Below are positions 1-6,464 of a stretch of DNA of 23,932 nucleotides, in pieces. This DNA comes from a virus. Position 1 is the first letter of the stretch, and each line of letters opens with the position of its first letter. The DNA is taken from IMG/VR virus record IMGVR_UViG_3300047562_003403, positions 1 to 23,932 of that record; one strand, given 5' to 3'. The position numbers and the translations under genes are program-made. A model generated the notes under the pieces. It did no database searches and had not been told where the DNA came from. It saw nothing but the letters and a program-made list of their open reading frames with translations.

Positions 1-262
1 TAAACTTATCATCTAAATTTTTAAGTTCAGTGTTTAATACTCTATTCTGATCTTCTAATTCTTTATTGGCAACAAGAATAGCCTTAAAATCTTTTGCTTG
101 TTGCTCAATTACTGCTTTTTGTTCTGCAACACTATCTTGTAGTTTAGCATTATTGGCCTCAGATGTTGCTAAGTCAGATTGTAATGTTTTTACATAAACA
201 AAACCGCCACCTGCACCTGCTAATAAAATTAATACCATTGCAATTTTGATTGAACTAAACAT
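1..262 (-). CDS. i-spanin-like (Rz-type) membrane protein, partial
   Basis: Incomplete: the reading frame runs off the left edge, leaving 87 codons from an ATG at 262. Residues about 6-25 form one hydrophobic segment rich in Leu, Val, Ala and Gly, preceded by a lysine. The rest is polar, Gln/Glu/Lys/Asn-rich and heptad-like, as expected for a long coiled coil. An N-terminal anchor plus periplasmic coiled coil directly after an endolysin gene is the classic arrangement of an inner-membrane spanin, which helps fuse inner and outer membranes at lysis of Gram-negative hosts. It starts 7 bp after the endolysin stop, so it is in the same operon. No o-spanin (lipoprotein) or holin is visible here; they could lie beyond the edge. 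The call rests on topology and position, not on a family motif; a different membrane-anchored coiled-coil protein is possible. Confidence 0.6.
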   Translation of the reverse strand, partial: MFSSIKIAMVLILLAGAGGGFVYVKTLQSDLATSEANNAKLQDSVAEQKAVIEQQAKDFKAILVANKELEDQNRVLNTELKNLDDKF

Positions 263-269
263 ATTAAAT

Positions 270-1127
270 TTATCCTAGTAATTTGCCCAACGTTGCAGGA
301 CCAGCAATACCGTCAGCAGTTAAACCATTAGCCGATTGCCACGCTTTTAATTTTGCTTCAGTGCCTGGGCCGAATATACCGTCCGCTCCAATGCCTAGAG
401 CTTCTTGCATAGCCTTTACTCCATCGCCGCGCATACCCTTTTTTAGTACACCATAGTTTTCTGCATCTGCGTGATCGCCATCGTCTACTTTTGTATCGTG
501 ACTACCAGCATCTTCACCTAGTGCTTCCATTGCTTGTTCGTAATGATGAATACGATCTTCTAATCCGATATATCCACCGTTGATACGTTTGGTCATTGTT
601 TTAATATCACCGTCGTCGGCATATTTGTTAAGACCATTTTTATTCCAAAACCAAATAGCACTCATTAGTGCTACAGTTTTATCTTCTGCAACTAGATCTG
701 GATTGTTAATTACATCAACACCCATATCTCCTGCAAATGATTTGTAGTTTGCTTTACCAGTTAATTGAATAGGTCCTCGTCCACGGTAACGCCAACCATC
801 CCCAGACCCAGAATCGCCATTGTCCATACGATTTGCATAAACAACGTTTGCAATTTTTTCAGGTTGTCTTGCGTATTCTTCTGCATTACGTCCTGCCCTC
901 ACAAAGTATTTGCCAAACACTGCGTCGAGTGCTTTAGCACTGTAGTTTAGGTTTTCAGAGAAGGTTCTCCAACCACCTGATTCGTGTCCACACTGCGCAA
1001 TAAATGCTGCAATTCTACGTGGAGTGTTAATTTCATATTTTGGAAAAACTTCATTCATAGCATCAACCCAACCATCGGGATCTTTGCAATTTGGAAATAG
1101 TTTACTGAATTGATTTGCTGATAGCAT
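270..1127 (-). CDS. Endolysin: GH19 chitinase-like muramidase with C-terminal peptidoglycan-binding domain
   Basis: A 285-residue cell-wall hydrolase expected to cleave the glycan strands of peptidoglycan at lysis. Residues about 1-205 are a glycoside hydrolase family 19 domain: the HES motif gives the likely general acid Glu49, FSENLNY gives a second acidic residue Glu58, and GRGPIQLTG (116-124) and RINGG (181-185) are typical family blocks. An acidic Asp/His-rich linker (about 206-223) follows. Residues about 226-285 are a PG_binding_1 domain (VLKKGMRGDGV, GADGIFGP, GLTADGIAGP). There is no signal peptide or anchor, so a holin should be needed for export. The start is 1 bp after the previous stop, and its Shine-Dalgarno (AAAGGA) lies inside the last codons of that gene. 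The spanin-like gene follows. The family call is secure; the exact bond cut is inferred. Confidence 0.93.
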   Translation of the reverse strand: MLSANQFSKLFPNCKDPDGWVDAMNEVFPKYEINTPRRIAAFIAQCGHESGGWRTFSENLNYSAKALDAVFGKYFVRAGRNAEEYARQPEKIANVVYANRMDNGDSGSGDGWRYRGRGPIQLTGKANYKSFAGDMGVDVINNPDLVAEDKTVALMSAIWFWNKNGLNKYADDGDIKTMTKRINGGYIGLEDRIHHYEQAMEALGEDAGSHDTKVDDGDHADAENYGVLKKGMRGDGVKAMQEALGIGADGIFGPGTEAKLKAWQSANGLTADGIAGPATLGKLLG

Positions 1128-1128
1128 A

Positions 1129-1872
1129 TTATATCCTTTGTAATACTAATGACTTGTCGCCATTATTAAAAACAAACTTGTCGCCAAATTTGTTAATGCC
1201 ATAGTCGCCCATTACTTTAGTAAGCCAGAAAATTTCAGCAGTTGAATTTTCATCTAACGCAGGAGCCTCTTGCATACCTTCAAGTATCTTATTATCGCCC
1301 TCTTGGATTAGTTTTAATTGTACTTTAACATCAAACGGTTTGTGAAAAGTAATAACATCACCGTCAATTGTTAGATCATCCATTAGTGTTTTACTAAAGA
1401 AACTTTTCATTTCTTCTACTTTAAAACGTCTTAGTGTAACTTCATAAACATTTCTAGATGTAGGAATAACTTTTAAATTTTCTGTTGTTGCTTCTTTTTT
1501 ATTTTTGTCTTTGTAATAACTAAATTTCCATTCATCAATTCCAGTTAATCTAGAAAGTCCATATAACATTTCTTTAATTTGTTCTGGAAGTCTTGAACTT
1601 CTTTCTACTTCAACAAATATAGAATATTCACCATCTTCATTTTCACCTGAACTTACATCTGCATCTAAAACAAAAGGATATCCTTTTTCAATAAATTCCA
1701 TAAAGTCTTTAGCAGGATATCTGTCTTTCGCCTGAAAGGTTAAAACACAAACGTCTTGATCTTCGCCCATCTTTGATCTAAATGTATCAACTTCAAAGAC
1801 CGGATGAATTGTATCTTCTAGGTCGCCTGTTCTTAAACCTTCTTCTAAAATTTCTGTATTATGCTGTTTCAT
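1129..1872 (-). CDS. Unknown phage protein, possible internal domain duplication
   Basis: 247 residues, soluble, acidic, with no signal peptide, membrane segment or motif I recognise. Two stretches look alike in pattern: near residues 40-90 (beta strand CVLTFQAKD, helix AKDFMEFIEKG, then LDADV and a second strand IFVEVER) and near 143-190 (strand VYEVTLRRF, helix VEEMKSFFSKTL, then IDGDV and strand VKVQLKL). This suggests a tandem alpha/beta duplication, judged by eye only. It overlaps the upstream gene by 14 bp and is followed after 1 bp by the endolysin, so the three genes are translated from one message. The position before lysis genes and downstream of a late-type promoter suggests a late virion or assembly protein; that is inference. 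Confidence 0.75.
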   Translation of the reverse strand: MKQHNTEILEEGLRTGDLEDTIHPVFEVDTFRSKMGEDQDVCVLTFQAKDRYPAKDFMEFIEKGYPFVLDADVSSGENEDGEYSIFVEVERSSRLPEQIKEMLYGLSRLTGIDEWKFSYYKDKNKKEATTENLKVIPTSRNVYEVTLRRFKVEEMKSFFSKTLMDDLTIDGDVITFHKPFDVKVQLKLIQEGDNKILEGMQEAPALDENSTAEIFWLTKVMGDYGINKFGDKFVFNNGDKSLVLQRI

Positions 1873-2377
1873 CTGCTGTTCCTTGTGCCGCTATATCAGC
1901 AGGCTCTATTGGTGCTGATGGTAATTGTGATAAACTATCTTGTACTTTATTTCTATCTAAATTAGTATAACCGCGGTCGATATTTTTCATCAATCTCTTA
2001 GGCATCTTAATTTTAACCATCCAAATAGGATCGTGATCAATTTTACCTTTTCTTGTTCCAGGACGAATATCGTCTGGTGATTCTATCTTACGAACATTTG
2101 CTAAAATGCTTTCAGCGTAACCTACTTTACAACCATACTCTAATAATCTTTGTCCACCTGCAGGTTCTGGCATTTTATCTCGTGGCCACATAAATGTGCA
2201 TTCTACAAAATAGCGATCTTCTTTTGGTCCTTCCATAAGTTCGCCATCCATCCAGTTCTCAAAAACGTATAGATCAAGCTCGTCGATCACACGCTCAAAA
2301 TCCTTCAATATGTTCAAACTGTTGTTTGATCCATAGATATTTTCTATGTTTAATAAAACGTCTTTTATATTGGCCAT
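1859..2377 (-). CDS. Unknown phage protein, first gene of the lysis operon
   Basis: 172 residues, no membrane segment. The ATG at 2377 has a good ribosome-binding site (AGGAGAAC) 3 bp upstream and a late-type promoter octamer just before that. The N-terminal half is rich in Leu/Asp/Glu helices (about 1-45). A central segment FVECTFMWPRDKMPEPAGG (about 57-75) and EYGCKVGYAESI look like conserved beta-rich blocks, and the C-terminus is helical and ends in Ala/Pro/Ile-rich sequence. I do not recognise the family. It is coupled by a 14 bp overlap to the next gene, also unknown; the two probably act together. Late expression with lysis genes would fit a structural or assembly role, without direct evidence. 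Confidence 0.75.
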   Translation of the reverse strand: MANIKDVLLNIENIYGSNNSLNILKDFERVIDELDLYVFENWMDGELMEGPKEDRYFVECTFMWPRDKMPEPAGGQRLLEYGCKVGYAESILANVRKIESPDDIRPGTRKGKIDHDPIWMVKIKMPKRLMKNIDRGYTNLDRNKVQDSLSQLPSAPIEPADIAAQGTADETA

Positions 2378-2392
2378 AATGTTCTCCTAATG

Positions 2393-2400
2393 TATTTATG
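2393..2400 (-). promoter_or_regulatory. T4-late-type promoter octamer CATAAATA
   Basis: On the minus strand the sequence reads CATAAATAC, one base from the T4 late consensus TATAAATA. It sits about 15 bp before the ATG at 2377, with the Shine-Dalgarno AGGAGAAC between. Transcription starting about 6 bp downstream would give a very short leader beginning at the Shine-Dalgarno. The same ATAAATAC core recurs at 9558-9565 and 22537-22544, both directly upstream of virion genes, which raises confidence in all three. Confidence 0.5.
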
Positions 2401-2538
2401 CTCGTTTTTAATGTTACAGTATTATTTTCTCTGTATCTACTTAAATAATAGTATGTTCGGGTACGGACTTTTTACATTGTTGGTTCATTTTAAGGTGTCT
2501 GTGCCTGGACAAATCAAGCACGGAGGAAATTCCTTAAT
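2401..2538 (+). other. phoH leader region with two short hairpins
   Basis: Non-coding DNA between divergent genes. I see no convincing sigma70 or late promoter facing phoH. Two plus-strand hairpins can be drawn: GTTCG (2455-2459) with CGGAC (2464-2468), followed by five T, like a weak attenuator; and CTGTGC (2499-2504) with GCACGG (2518-2523), whose 3' arm contains the first two G of the GGAGG ribosome-binding site at 2522-2526. The second could partly mask the site. Each stem has one G-U pair and is short, so function is uncertain. Confidence 0.3.
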
Positions 2539-3246
2539 ATGAAAAGAAAACACAAGTCAAATGCAGCGTTCGCAAACGTAGTAAATATCAATTCACACAA
2601 ATCTAAGCGTATTCAAATACTTCCGAAAAACAAATCACAGCAATTATATATGGACAAATTAAACGATGAACAAAAACATATAATTTTTGCAATCGGTCCA
2701 GCAGGTACGGGTAAAACTTTACTTGCAGTACAATATGCTATCGACGAGTTTAAGGACGGTTTATGTGACAAAATCGTGATTACTAGACCTGCAGTTTCGG
2801 TGGATGAACAGCACGGTTTCCTACCTGGAGATATCAATCAAAAGATGGAACCTTGGACTAAACCGATTTTTGATGTATTCTCTGACAATTTTTGTAAGAG
2901 AGAAATAGAAAGACAGCAAAGGGAGGAATTATTAGAAATAGCACCACTTGCATATATGCGAGGAAGAACTTTTAAAAACTCTGTGATTATTGCAGATGAA
3001 ATGCAAAACGCAACTCCTAGTCAGATGAAGATGTTACTCACTAGATTAGGACAAGGATCTAAGATGATTATAACTGGTGATTTACAACAGGCTGACCGCC
3101 CGAGTAACAACGGTTTACTAGAATTCCTTGGGCTGTATAACGGCTTTGAAAATCATCGATATGTTGACATCGTACACTTCACTAAAGAGGACATAGAACG
3201 CCACGAAGCGGTAAAAGAAATTTTAGACATTTACGGAGAGAAATAA
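2539..3246 (+). CDS. phoH: PhoH-like P-loop ATPase
   Basis: 235 residues, member of the PhoH family of predicted ATPases related to RNA helicases. Walker A is GPAGTGKT (53-60), preceded by hydrophobic strand HIIFAI. ITRPAVSVDE, GFLPGD and KMEPWTKPI (about 81-109) are hallmark PhoH blocks. Walker B is VIIADEMQNA (149-158), and ITGDLQQ (178-184) is the sensor-like motif. About 35 basic residues precede the core. It is cytoplasmic. phoH is common in marine phages; its role is not settled despite the host homologue's link to phosphate starvation. Here it is a single gene on the plus strand between two minus-strand operons. GGAGG lies 12 bp before the ATG, and its own terminator follows the stop by 5 bp. 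I see no clear Pho box upstream. Confidence 0.95.
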   Translation: MKRKHKSNAAFANVVNINSHKSKRIQILPKNKSQQLYMDKLNDEQKHIIFAIGPAGTGKTLLAVQYAIDEFKDGLCDKIVITRPAVSVDEQHGFLPGDINQKMEPWTKPIFDVFSDNFCKREIERQQREELLEIAPLAYMRGRTFKNSVIIADEMQNATPSQMKMLLTRLGQGSKMIITGDLQQADRPSNNGLLEFLGLYNGFENHRYVDIVHFTKEDIERHEAVKEILDIYGEK

Positions 3247-3251
3247 CAAAG

Positions 3252-3280
3252 TAGAGGGGATAACTACCCCTCTATTTTTT
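3252..3280 (+). terminator. Rho-independent terminator of phoH
   Basis: Perfect 8 bp stem TAGAGGGG (3252-3259) and CCCCTCTA (3267-3274), a 7-base loop, then six T (3275-3280). It begins 5 bp after the phoH stop. The dCMP deaminase gene on the other strand ends inside it: its stop codon is at 3264-3266 and its last two codons (Glu-Gly) form part of the stem. On the minus strand the hairpin lacks a T tract, so termination there would be weaker. Confidence 0.92.
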
Positions 3281-3701
3281 CTACATTAACTCCGCTGGCT
3301 TTTAAAAAGTCAATGCCTGCTGTGTCACGATAATTATTTTTATAGTATACAGTATAAATTCCAGTCTGGTAAATTAATTTTGCACATTCTATGCAAGGTG
3401 CGTGTGTACAAAACATAATTCCATTTTTACCACTCTCAGTTGATTTAGCAAGTTTAGTAATAGCATTTGACTCTGCGTGTAATACCTGAGGTTTAGTTTT
3501 AAGAATAGGACTACCAACATCATCTATACTTACACAATCTTCACACTCATTATCCCAGCCACTAGGCATACCGTTGTATCCAATACTAATAATACGATCA
3601 TCTTTTACAACAATTGCACCAACTTTTAATCTAACTGCGTAGGATAATTGGGCAAATCTTTCAGCCACATCCATATATGCTTTTGCGAATTTATGCTTCA
3701 T
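3264..3701 (-). CDS. Deoxycytidylate (dCMP) deaminase
   Basis: Zinc enzyme converting dCMP to dUMP, supplying precursor for dTMP in phage DNA synthesis. Taking the ATG at 3701 it has 145 residues; the frame is open upstream to 3755 but that would overlap the ferredoxin gene by 65 bp, and alignment with the family starts at [15 protein letters not shown]. The catalytic motif HAESNA is at 75-80 (His75 zinc ligand, Glu77 proton shuttle) and APCIECAK at 101-108 supplies the two zinc cysteines, Cys103 and Cys106. GYNGMPSGW (41-49) is the usual substrate-loop block. A further Cys pair (ECEDC, about 52-55) could belong to the second zinc site seen in T4-type enzymes. It overlaps the ferredoxin gene by 11 bp and is the last gene of the operon. 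Its ribosome-binding site is weak (AGAGC), suggesting coupling. Confidence 0.93.
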   Translation of the reverse strand: MKHKFAKAYMDVAERFAQLSYAVRLKVGAIVVKDDRIISIGYNGMPSGWDNECEDCVSIDDVGSPILKTKPQVLHAESNAITKLAKSTESGKNGIMFCTHAPCIECAKLIYQTGIYTVYYKNNYRDTAGIDFLKASGVNVEKIEG

Positions 3702-4020
3702 TTTTTGCTCTAAATAGTTTTGTTTTATCTTCTGCGCTATTAGAATACTTTTCATATTCAGGCATTGGATCTTGCATTTGAGTAATGTTAGGCCATTTCA
3801 CAGAAAAATATTCATTATGTTTGTACCAAGGATCTTCTTTATTATCAGTTTGATAAATCGCATCCTCCGGACATTCGGGTACACATACTCCACAATCAAT
3901 ACACTCATCAGGATTAATAACAAGCATATTTGGTCCTTCATAGAAACAATCAACCGGGCAAACTTCTACACAGGTTGTGTGTTTACAATTAATACATTTA
4001 TCATTTACTAAGTGTGCCAT
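3691..4020 (-). CDS. fdxA: Seven-iron ferredoxin (FdxA type, [3Fe-4S][4Fe-4S])
   Basis: 109-residue electron-transfer protein. The N-terminal half matches the bacterial 7Fe ferredoxin pattern: Cys9, Cys12, Cys17, Cys21 and Cys25 in [17 protein letters not shown], then [12 protein letters not shown] and [12 protein letters not shown] with Cys40, 43, 46 and 50. By comparison with Azotobacter ferredoxin I (one residue shorter at the start), Cys9, 17 and 50 would bind the 3Fe cluster and Cys21, 40, 43 and 46 the 4Fe cluster. The C-terminal ~50 residues (KWPNITQM and a charged tail) are also typical of FdxA. The ATG is 1 bp after the upstream stop and the gene overlaps dCMP deaminase by 11 bp. It probably works in the infected cell with host reductases; its partner is unknown. 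All expected cysteines are present, so it looks functional. Confidence 0.93.
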   Translation of the reverse strand: MAHLVNDKCINCKHTTCVEVCPVDCFYEGPNMLVINPDECIDCGVCVPECPEDAIYQTDNKEDPWYKHNEYFSVKWPNITQMQDPMPEYEKYSNSAEDKTKLFRAKNEA

Positions 4021-4021
4021 T

Positions 4022-4270
4022 CTATTGTCCTATCCAGTTATATACGCCTCGAATCGCTAATAGCAAATAGAATAGTTCCATTAACGCTCTTGGCACATCT
4101 TTATCTTTTATACCCATCCATATCCATATGCTACAACTCATAGATGCTATTCCCCATCCCATCCATTGTAGTTTTGGATCACCACCACTTAATAAGAAAG
4201 CGCCGACCATAGCCAGAACAAATCCCAACCATCGCCATCCGTCGATCTTATTGTAATATCTTATTTTCAT
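4022..4270 (-). CDS. Small three-helix inner-membrane protein
   Basis: 82 residues with three hydrophobic stretches: about 12-29 ([18 protein letters not shown]), 34-54 ([20 protein letters not shown]) and 62-80 ([18 protein letters not shown]). Trp-rich and with short polar loops (GDPK, KDKDVPR). The last two helices remind me of the C-terminal end of PnuC-type nicotinamide riboside transporters (Trp-rich helix, short loop, then a helix ending in Gly-Tyr-x-Trp), but it is far too short for a full PnuC, so this is only a hint; a SemiSWEET-sized transporter is another thought, without its Pro-Gln motif. The start overlaps the gp44 stop as ATGA, so translation is coupled. Function not known. 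Confidence 0.8.
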   Translation of the reverse strand: MKIRYYNKIDGWRWLGFVLAMVGAFLLSGGDPKLQWMGWGIASMSCSIWIWMGIKDKDVPRALMELFYLLLAIRGVYNWIGQ

Positions 4271-5184
4271 TTTAACCTTGCAAGTTTAATCAAAACTGCT
4301 GCTAAGTTAATTTCAGGATCGGCAACTAGTGTGTGATCTACTAGTCCTTGTTTAATAATTAAAACTGCGGTATCTTGCTTTTCTTCTTCGCCAAAGATTT
4401 CTAAATTATCATACAACCAACGATAAACTTCTTCCATCTCTTCAGCACGAAGTTTTCCGCATAGTAGTTTACGTGCTTCGCTAATTTTTCCATCTTTGAA
4501 TAGTTCGACCATATCGAACTTCCAGTCTGCTTCTCCACCATCACTTTTGTTAGGTGTGTTTAATGTATTGTTGTTTACGTTTTGCTGTACTAGATTAATA
4601 CATTTACGAAGATCTGGATAAGCAACTTTAACATAATTGTCTAAAGTATCGAGATCAAAATCAACTTTTTCTTCAACTAAAATAGTTGCAACACGGGCAG
4701 TGAATTCTGTAATGTCTGTACGTTCAACGTGAAAGCCTTGACAACGACTGTGTATAGCAGGAATAATTCTGTTAGGATAATTGCAAGTTAAAATAAAACG
4801 TGCTGTGCTGTGATACTCTTCCATTACGCCACGCAGTGCCGCCTGTGCGTTTGGACTCAGGTAATCAGCCTCATCTAGTAACACAACCTTGAACGGACCA
4901 AATGGCATCATCTGTACAAAGTTGACAATCTTATCACGAACATCATCTACTGAGTTTGTTCGCGATGCGTTGATCTCTAACACATCATAATCTTCAATAC
5001 CAAGTTCGTTAATAAGAACTTTTGCCAAAGTTGTTTTACCAATACCTGCTACACCACTTAGTAAAAGATGCGGAATACTTTTGTCTTTTACCCAAGTATT
5101 AATTTGTTTCTTTTGATGTTCGTCTCGAAATACATATCCTTCGATAGTCTTAGGACGATACTTTTCTACCCATAGTTCTTTCAT
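4267..5184 (-). CDS. 44: Sliding clamp loader large subunit, T4 gp44-like AAA+ ATPase
   Basis: 305 residues. RFC/gp44 family: LWVEKYRPKTI at the N-terminus, Walker A GVAGIGKTT (44-52), Walker B VVLLDEAD (100-107), sensor-1 TCN (133-135) and the SRC motif (146-148) that supplies the arginine finger in clamp loaders. The C-terminal third (about 215-305) is helical, matching the collar domain. In T4, gp44 with gp62 loads the gp45 clamp for the replicative polymerase. The length fits the family (T4 gp44 is about 319 residues). It is coupled on both sides by 4 bp ATGA overlaps. Neither gp62 nor gp45 is adjacent, unlike T4, where 62, 44 and 45 are consecutive. Confidence 0.93.
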   Translation of the reverse strand: MKELWVEKYRPKTIEGYVFRDEHQKKQINTWVKDKSIPHLLLSGVAGIGKTTLAKVLINELGIEDYDVLEINASRTNSVDDVRDKIVNFVQMMPFGPFKVVLLDEADYLSPNAQAALRGVMEEYHSTARFILTCNYPNRIIPAIHSRCQGFHVERTDITEFTARVATILVEEKVDFDLDTLDNYVKVAYPDLRKCINLVQQNVNNNTLNTPNKSDGGEADWKFDMVELFKDGKISEARKLLCGKLRAEEMEEVYRWLYDNLEIFGEEEKQDTAVLIIKQGLVDHTLVADPEINLAAVLIKLARLK

Positions 5185-5591
5185 TTTGCCTCACTTATCC
5201 TTTTCCGCAAGCCGCTCGTGCTAAACGAATGTTGTCTTTTATTATAATATATTTCTATACCTTTGTCAATACATATTTGTTTGCCTGTAAAGTCCAAGTC
5301 TTTGTATTCTTCTCCAATAAATCGTGTGTCAATTTGGTATGTTAGCAGTACATCAATTAAATCTTTTTCTGTTTCATAAGGAATAATTTGATCGATATAT
5401 TTACAGCCTTCTAATTGTACATATCGTTCAAATACACTTTGGACGGGTTTGTTCTTTTCGGGTCTATCAATTGTGGGATCAGTTTGTAATCCTACAATCA
5501 TATAATCACAATTTGATCTTGCTTCTTTCAACATTGCCACGTGTCCGCTATGAAAAAGGTCAAACGATGAAAATGTTATTCCAATTTTCAC
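5181..5591 (-). CDS. Cytidylyltransferase, glycerol-3-phosphate cytidylyltransferase (TagD)-like
   Basis: 136 residues, the size of TagD. Nucleotidyltransferase signatures: GITFSSFDLFHSGHVAML with the HSGH motif at 14-17, VGLQTDPT (33-40), ERYVQLEGCKYID (about 55-67), and a C-terminal HSFSTSGLRKRI (121-132), which matches the STS/T-x3-R region closing over the nucleotide. It should transfer CMP or another nucleotide to a phosphorylated substrate; glycerol-3-phosphate is the best guess from length, but ethanolamine phosphate or a sugar phosphate cannot be excluded. The start is GTG at 5591, overlapping the previous stop as GTGA. It ends in an ATGA overlap with gp44. No other envelope or capsule biosynthesis gene is seen, so its pathway partner is either host-encoded or outside the window. 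Confidence 0.85.
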   Translation of the reverse strand: MKIGITFSSFDLFHSGHVAMLKEARSNCDYMIVGLQTDPTIDRPEKNKPVQSVFERYVQLEGCKYIDQIIPYETEKDLIDVLLTYQIDTRFIGEEYKDLDFTGKQICIDKGIEIYYNKRQHSFSTSGLRKRISEAK

Positions 5592-5764
5592 GAAACACCT
5601 CCGGGTGGCGTTAGATCAGGCGTAATGCAATGTAGTGCAACATATCCCGGATGGAAGTTATTTGCCGCGGCAATGCCTTGATCACAGTTTTCAAATTCAC
5701 CTACCACAATGGGATTGCCATTGTAGGCTACGATCATCCATACATATACTATAAATGATTTCAA
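5588..5764 (-). CDS. Small unknown protein, 58 residues, TTG start
   Basis: A frame lying exactly between the cupin and cytidylyltransferase genes. With TTG at 5762-5764 it encodes 58 residues and overlaps the cupin stop (TTGA); AAGGAG is correctly spaced upstream inside the cupin gene. It ends in TGA at 5588-5590, overlapping the GTG of the next gene as GTGA. This double overlap fits the tight packing of the whole operon. An internal ATG at residue 10 would give 49 residues. The N-terminus is hydrophobic (SFIVYVWMIVAY), then NGNPIVVGEFENCDQGIAAA, a single His-Pro-Gly-Tyr turn and a Pro-rich end. The centre has the look of a short strand-helix unit. I do not recognise a family. Confidence 0.7.
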   Translation of the reverse strand: MKSFIVYVWMIVAYNGNPIVVGEFENCDQGIAAANNFHPGYVALHCITPDLTPPGGVS

Positions 5765-6087
5765 AACTTTCTCCTTCCGTCAAACACACACACAAAGTAT
5801 AATTCTTCATTTCCTGCGTGTACACGATGAAACACACCGTCCTCTATTAAAACAGTATCGCCTGCTTCTACATTATAAGTTACATCATCAAGTTCCATAG
5901 TTCCAGAGCCTTCTAGAAACATATAAACTTCTTCCTGTCCTTCGTGCTTGTGGCCGCTTGTGCTTTTGCGTGGATTTAATCTTGTGCTACTAACAATAAG
6001 ATTTTTTAAAACAGTATTATCTTTAACAATATATCTATCGTCTTTTTTAACAACTGTTCCTTCTATATTAGAACTTTTAAATTTCAT
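5761..6087 (-). CDS. Single-domain cupin (cupin_2)
   Basis: 108 residues from the ATG at 6087, which overlaps the previous stop as ATGA; an in-frame TTG at 6099 would add four residues but is less likely. A conserved beta-barrel pattern is visible: metal-binding motif 1 is in SGHKHEGQEEVYMFLEGSG (two His, one Glu) and motif 2 in GDTVLIEDGVFHRVHAG (His of FHRV). Such proteins bind a divalent metal and act as sugar-nucleotide isomerases, dioxygenases or ligand sensors; the substrate cannot be read from the sequence. The neighbouring cytidylyltransferase makes a carbohydrate-related role thinkable, but this is speculation. Cytosolic, no signal peptide. Confidence 0.88.
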   Translation of the reverse strand: MKFKSSNIEGTVVKKDDRYIVKDNTVLKNLIVSSTRLNPRKSTSGHKHEGQEEVYMFLEGSGTMELDDVTYNVEAGDTVLIEDGVFHRVHAGNEELYFVCVFDGRRKF

Positions 6088-6464
6088 ATTCTTTCCCAAA
6101 CATTATCTGTTGTAAACCTGAAACTACCTTTGTGTTCCCAAGTAACACTTTTCGGTTCAATTATGCTCAAAAACAATTTTTCATCATATCCTACATACAA
6201 ATGATATACTTTACCCACAATTGGAACGAAAGCATACTTTGCATTATACACTAGTTTTGTATCTTCTGCAAGAGAAACTAATTTAAAATATTCCTTTTTT
6301 AATTCTTCAAAACGACTTTCTAAATGATGAGTAGCATTTACTCCACGTTGATTTTTGAAAGACAATATATCGGGTACTGTAAATGAAGGAGCACCTACAT
6401 TACTTGGATAAGGTAATGCATTTGGATGCAGTGCTACATTATCTGGCCGTTTTTTTGAGTTCAT
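6084..6464 (-). CDS. DUF2452-like protein
   Basis: 126 residues. The pattern fits the DUF2452 family: HPNALPYPSNVGAPSF near the start (12-28), a central helix of the type FEELKKEYFKLVSLAED, YNAKYAFVPIVGKVYHLY (about 72-89), then FLSIIEP and a C-terminal WE.kGSFRFTTDNVWE. The family occurs in bacteria and phages and has no established function; a beta-rich C-terminal half with an N-terminal coiled-coil helix is what can be seen. It overlaps the end of the endonuclease VII gene by 26 bp and is coupled to the cupin by ATGA. GGAGG lies only a few bases before the ATG. Confidence 0.8.
   Translation of the reverse strand: MNSKKRPDNVALHPNALPYPSNVGAPSFTVPDILSFKNQRGVNATHHLESRFEELKKEYFKLVSLAEDTKLVYNAKYAFVPIVGKVYHLYVGYDEKLFLSIIEPKSVTWEHKGSFRFTTDNVWERI

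Noticed and set aside
2401-2538. Pho box or glutamine-type riboswitch upstream of phoH
   Set aside because: No pair of CTGTCAT-like half-sites at 11 bp spacing and no match to the core of glnA-type RNAs could be found.
3702-3755. N-terminal extension of dCMP deaminase to an upstream ATG
   Set aside because: It would overlap the ferredoxin gene by 65 bp, and the added residues do not resemble the family; ATG at 3701 gives the usual length.
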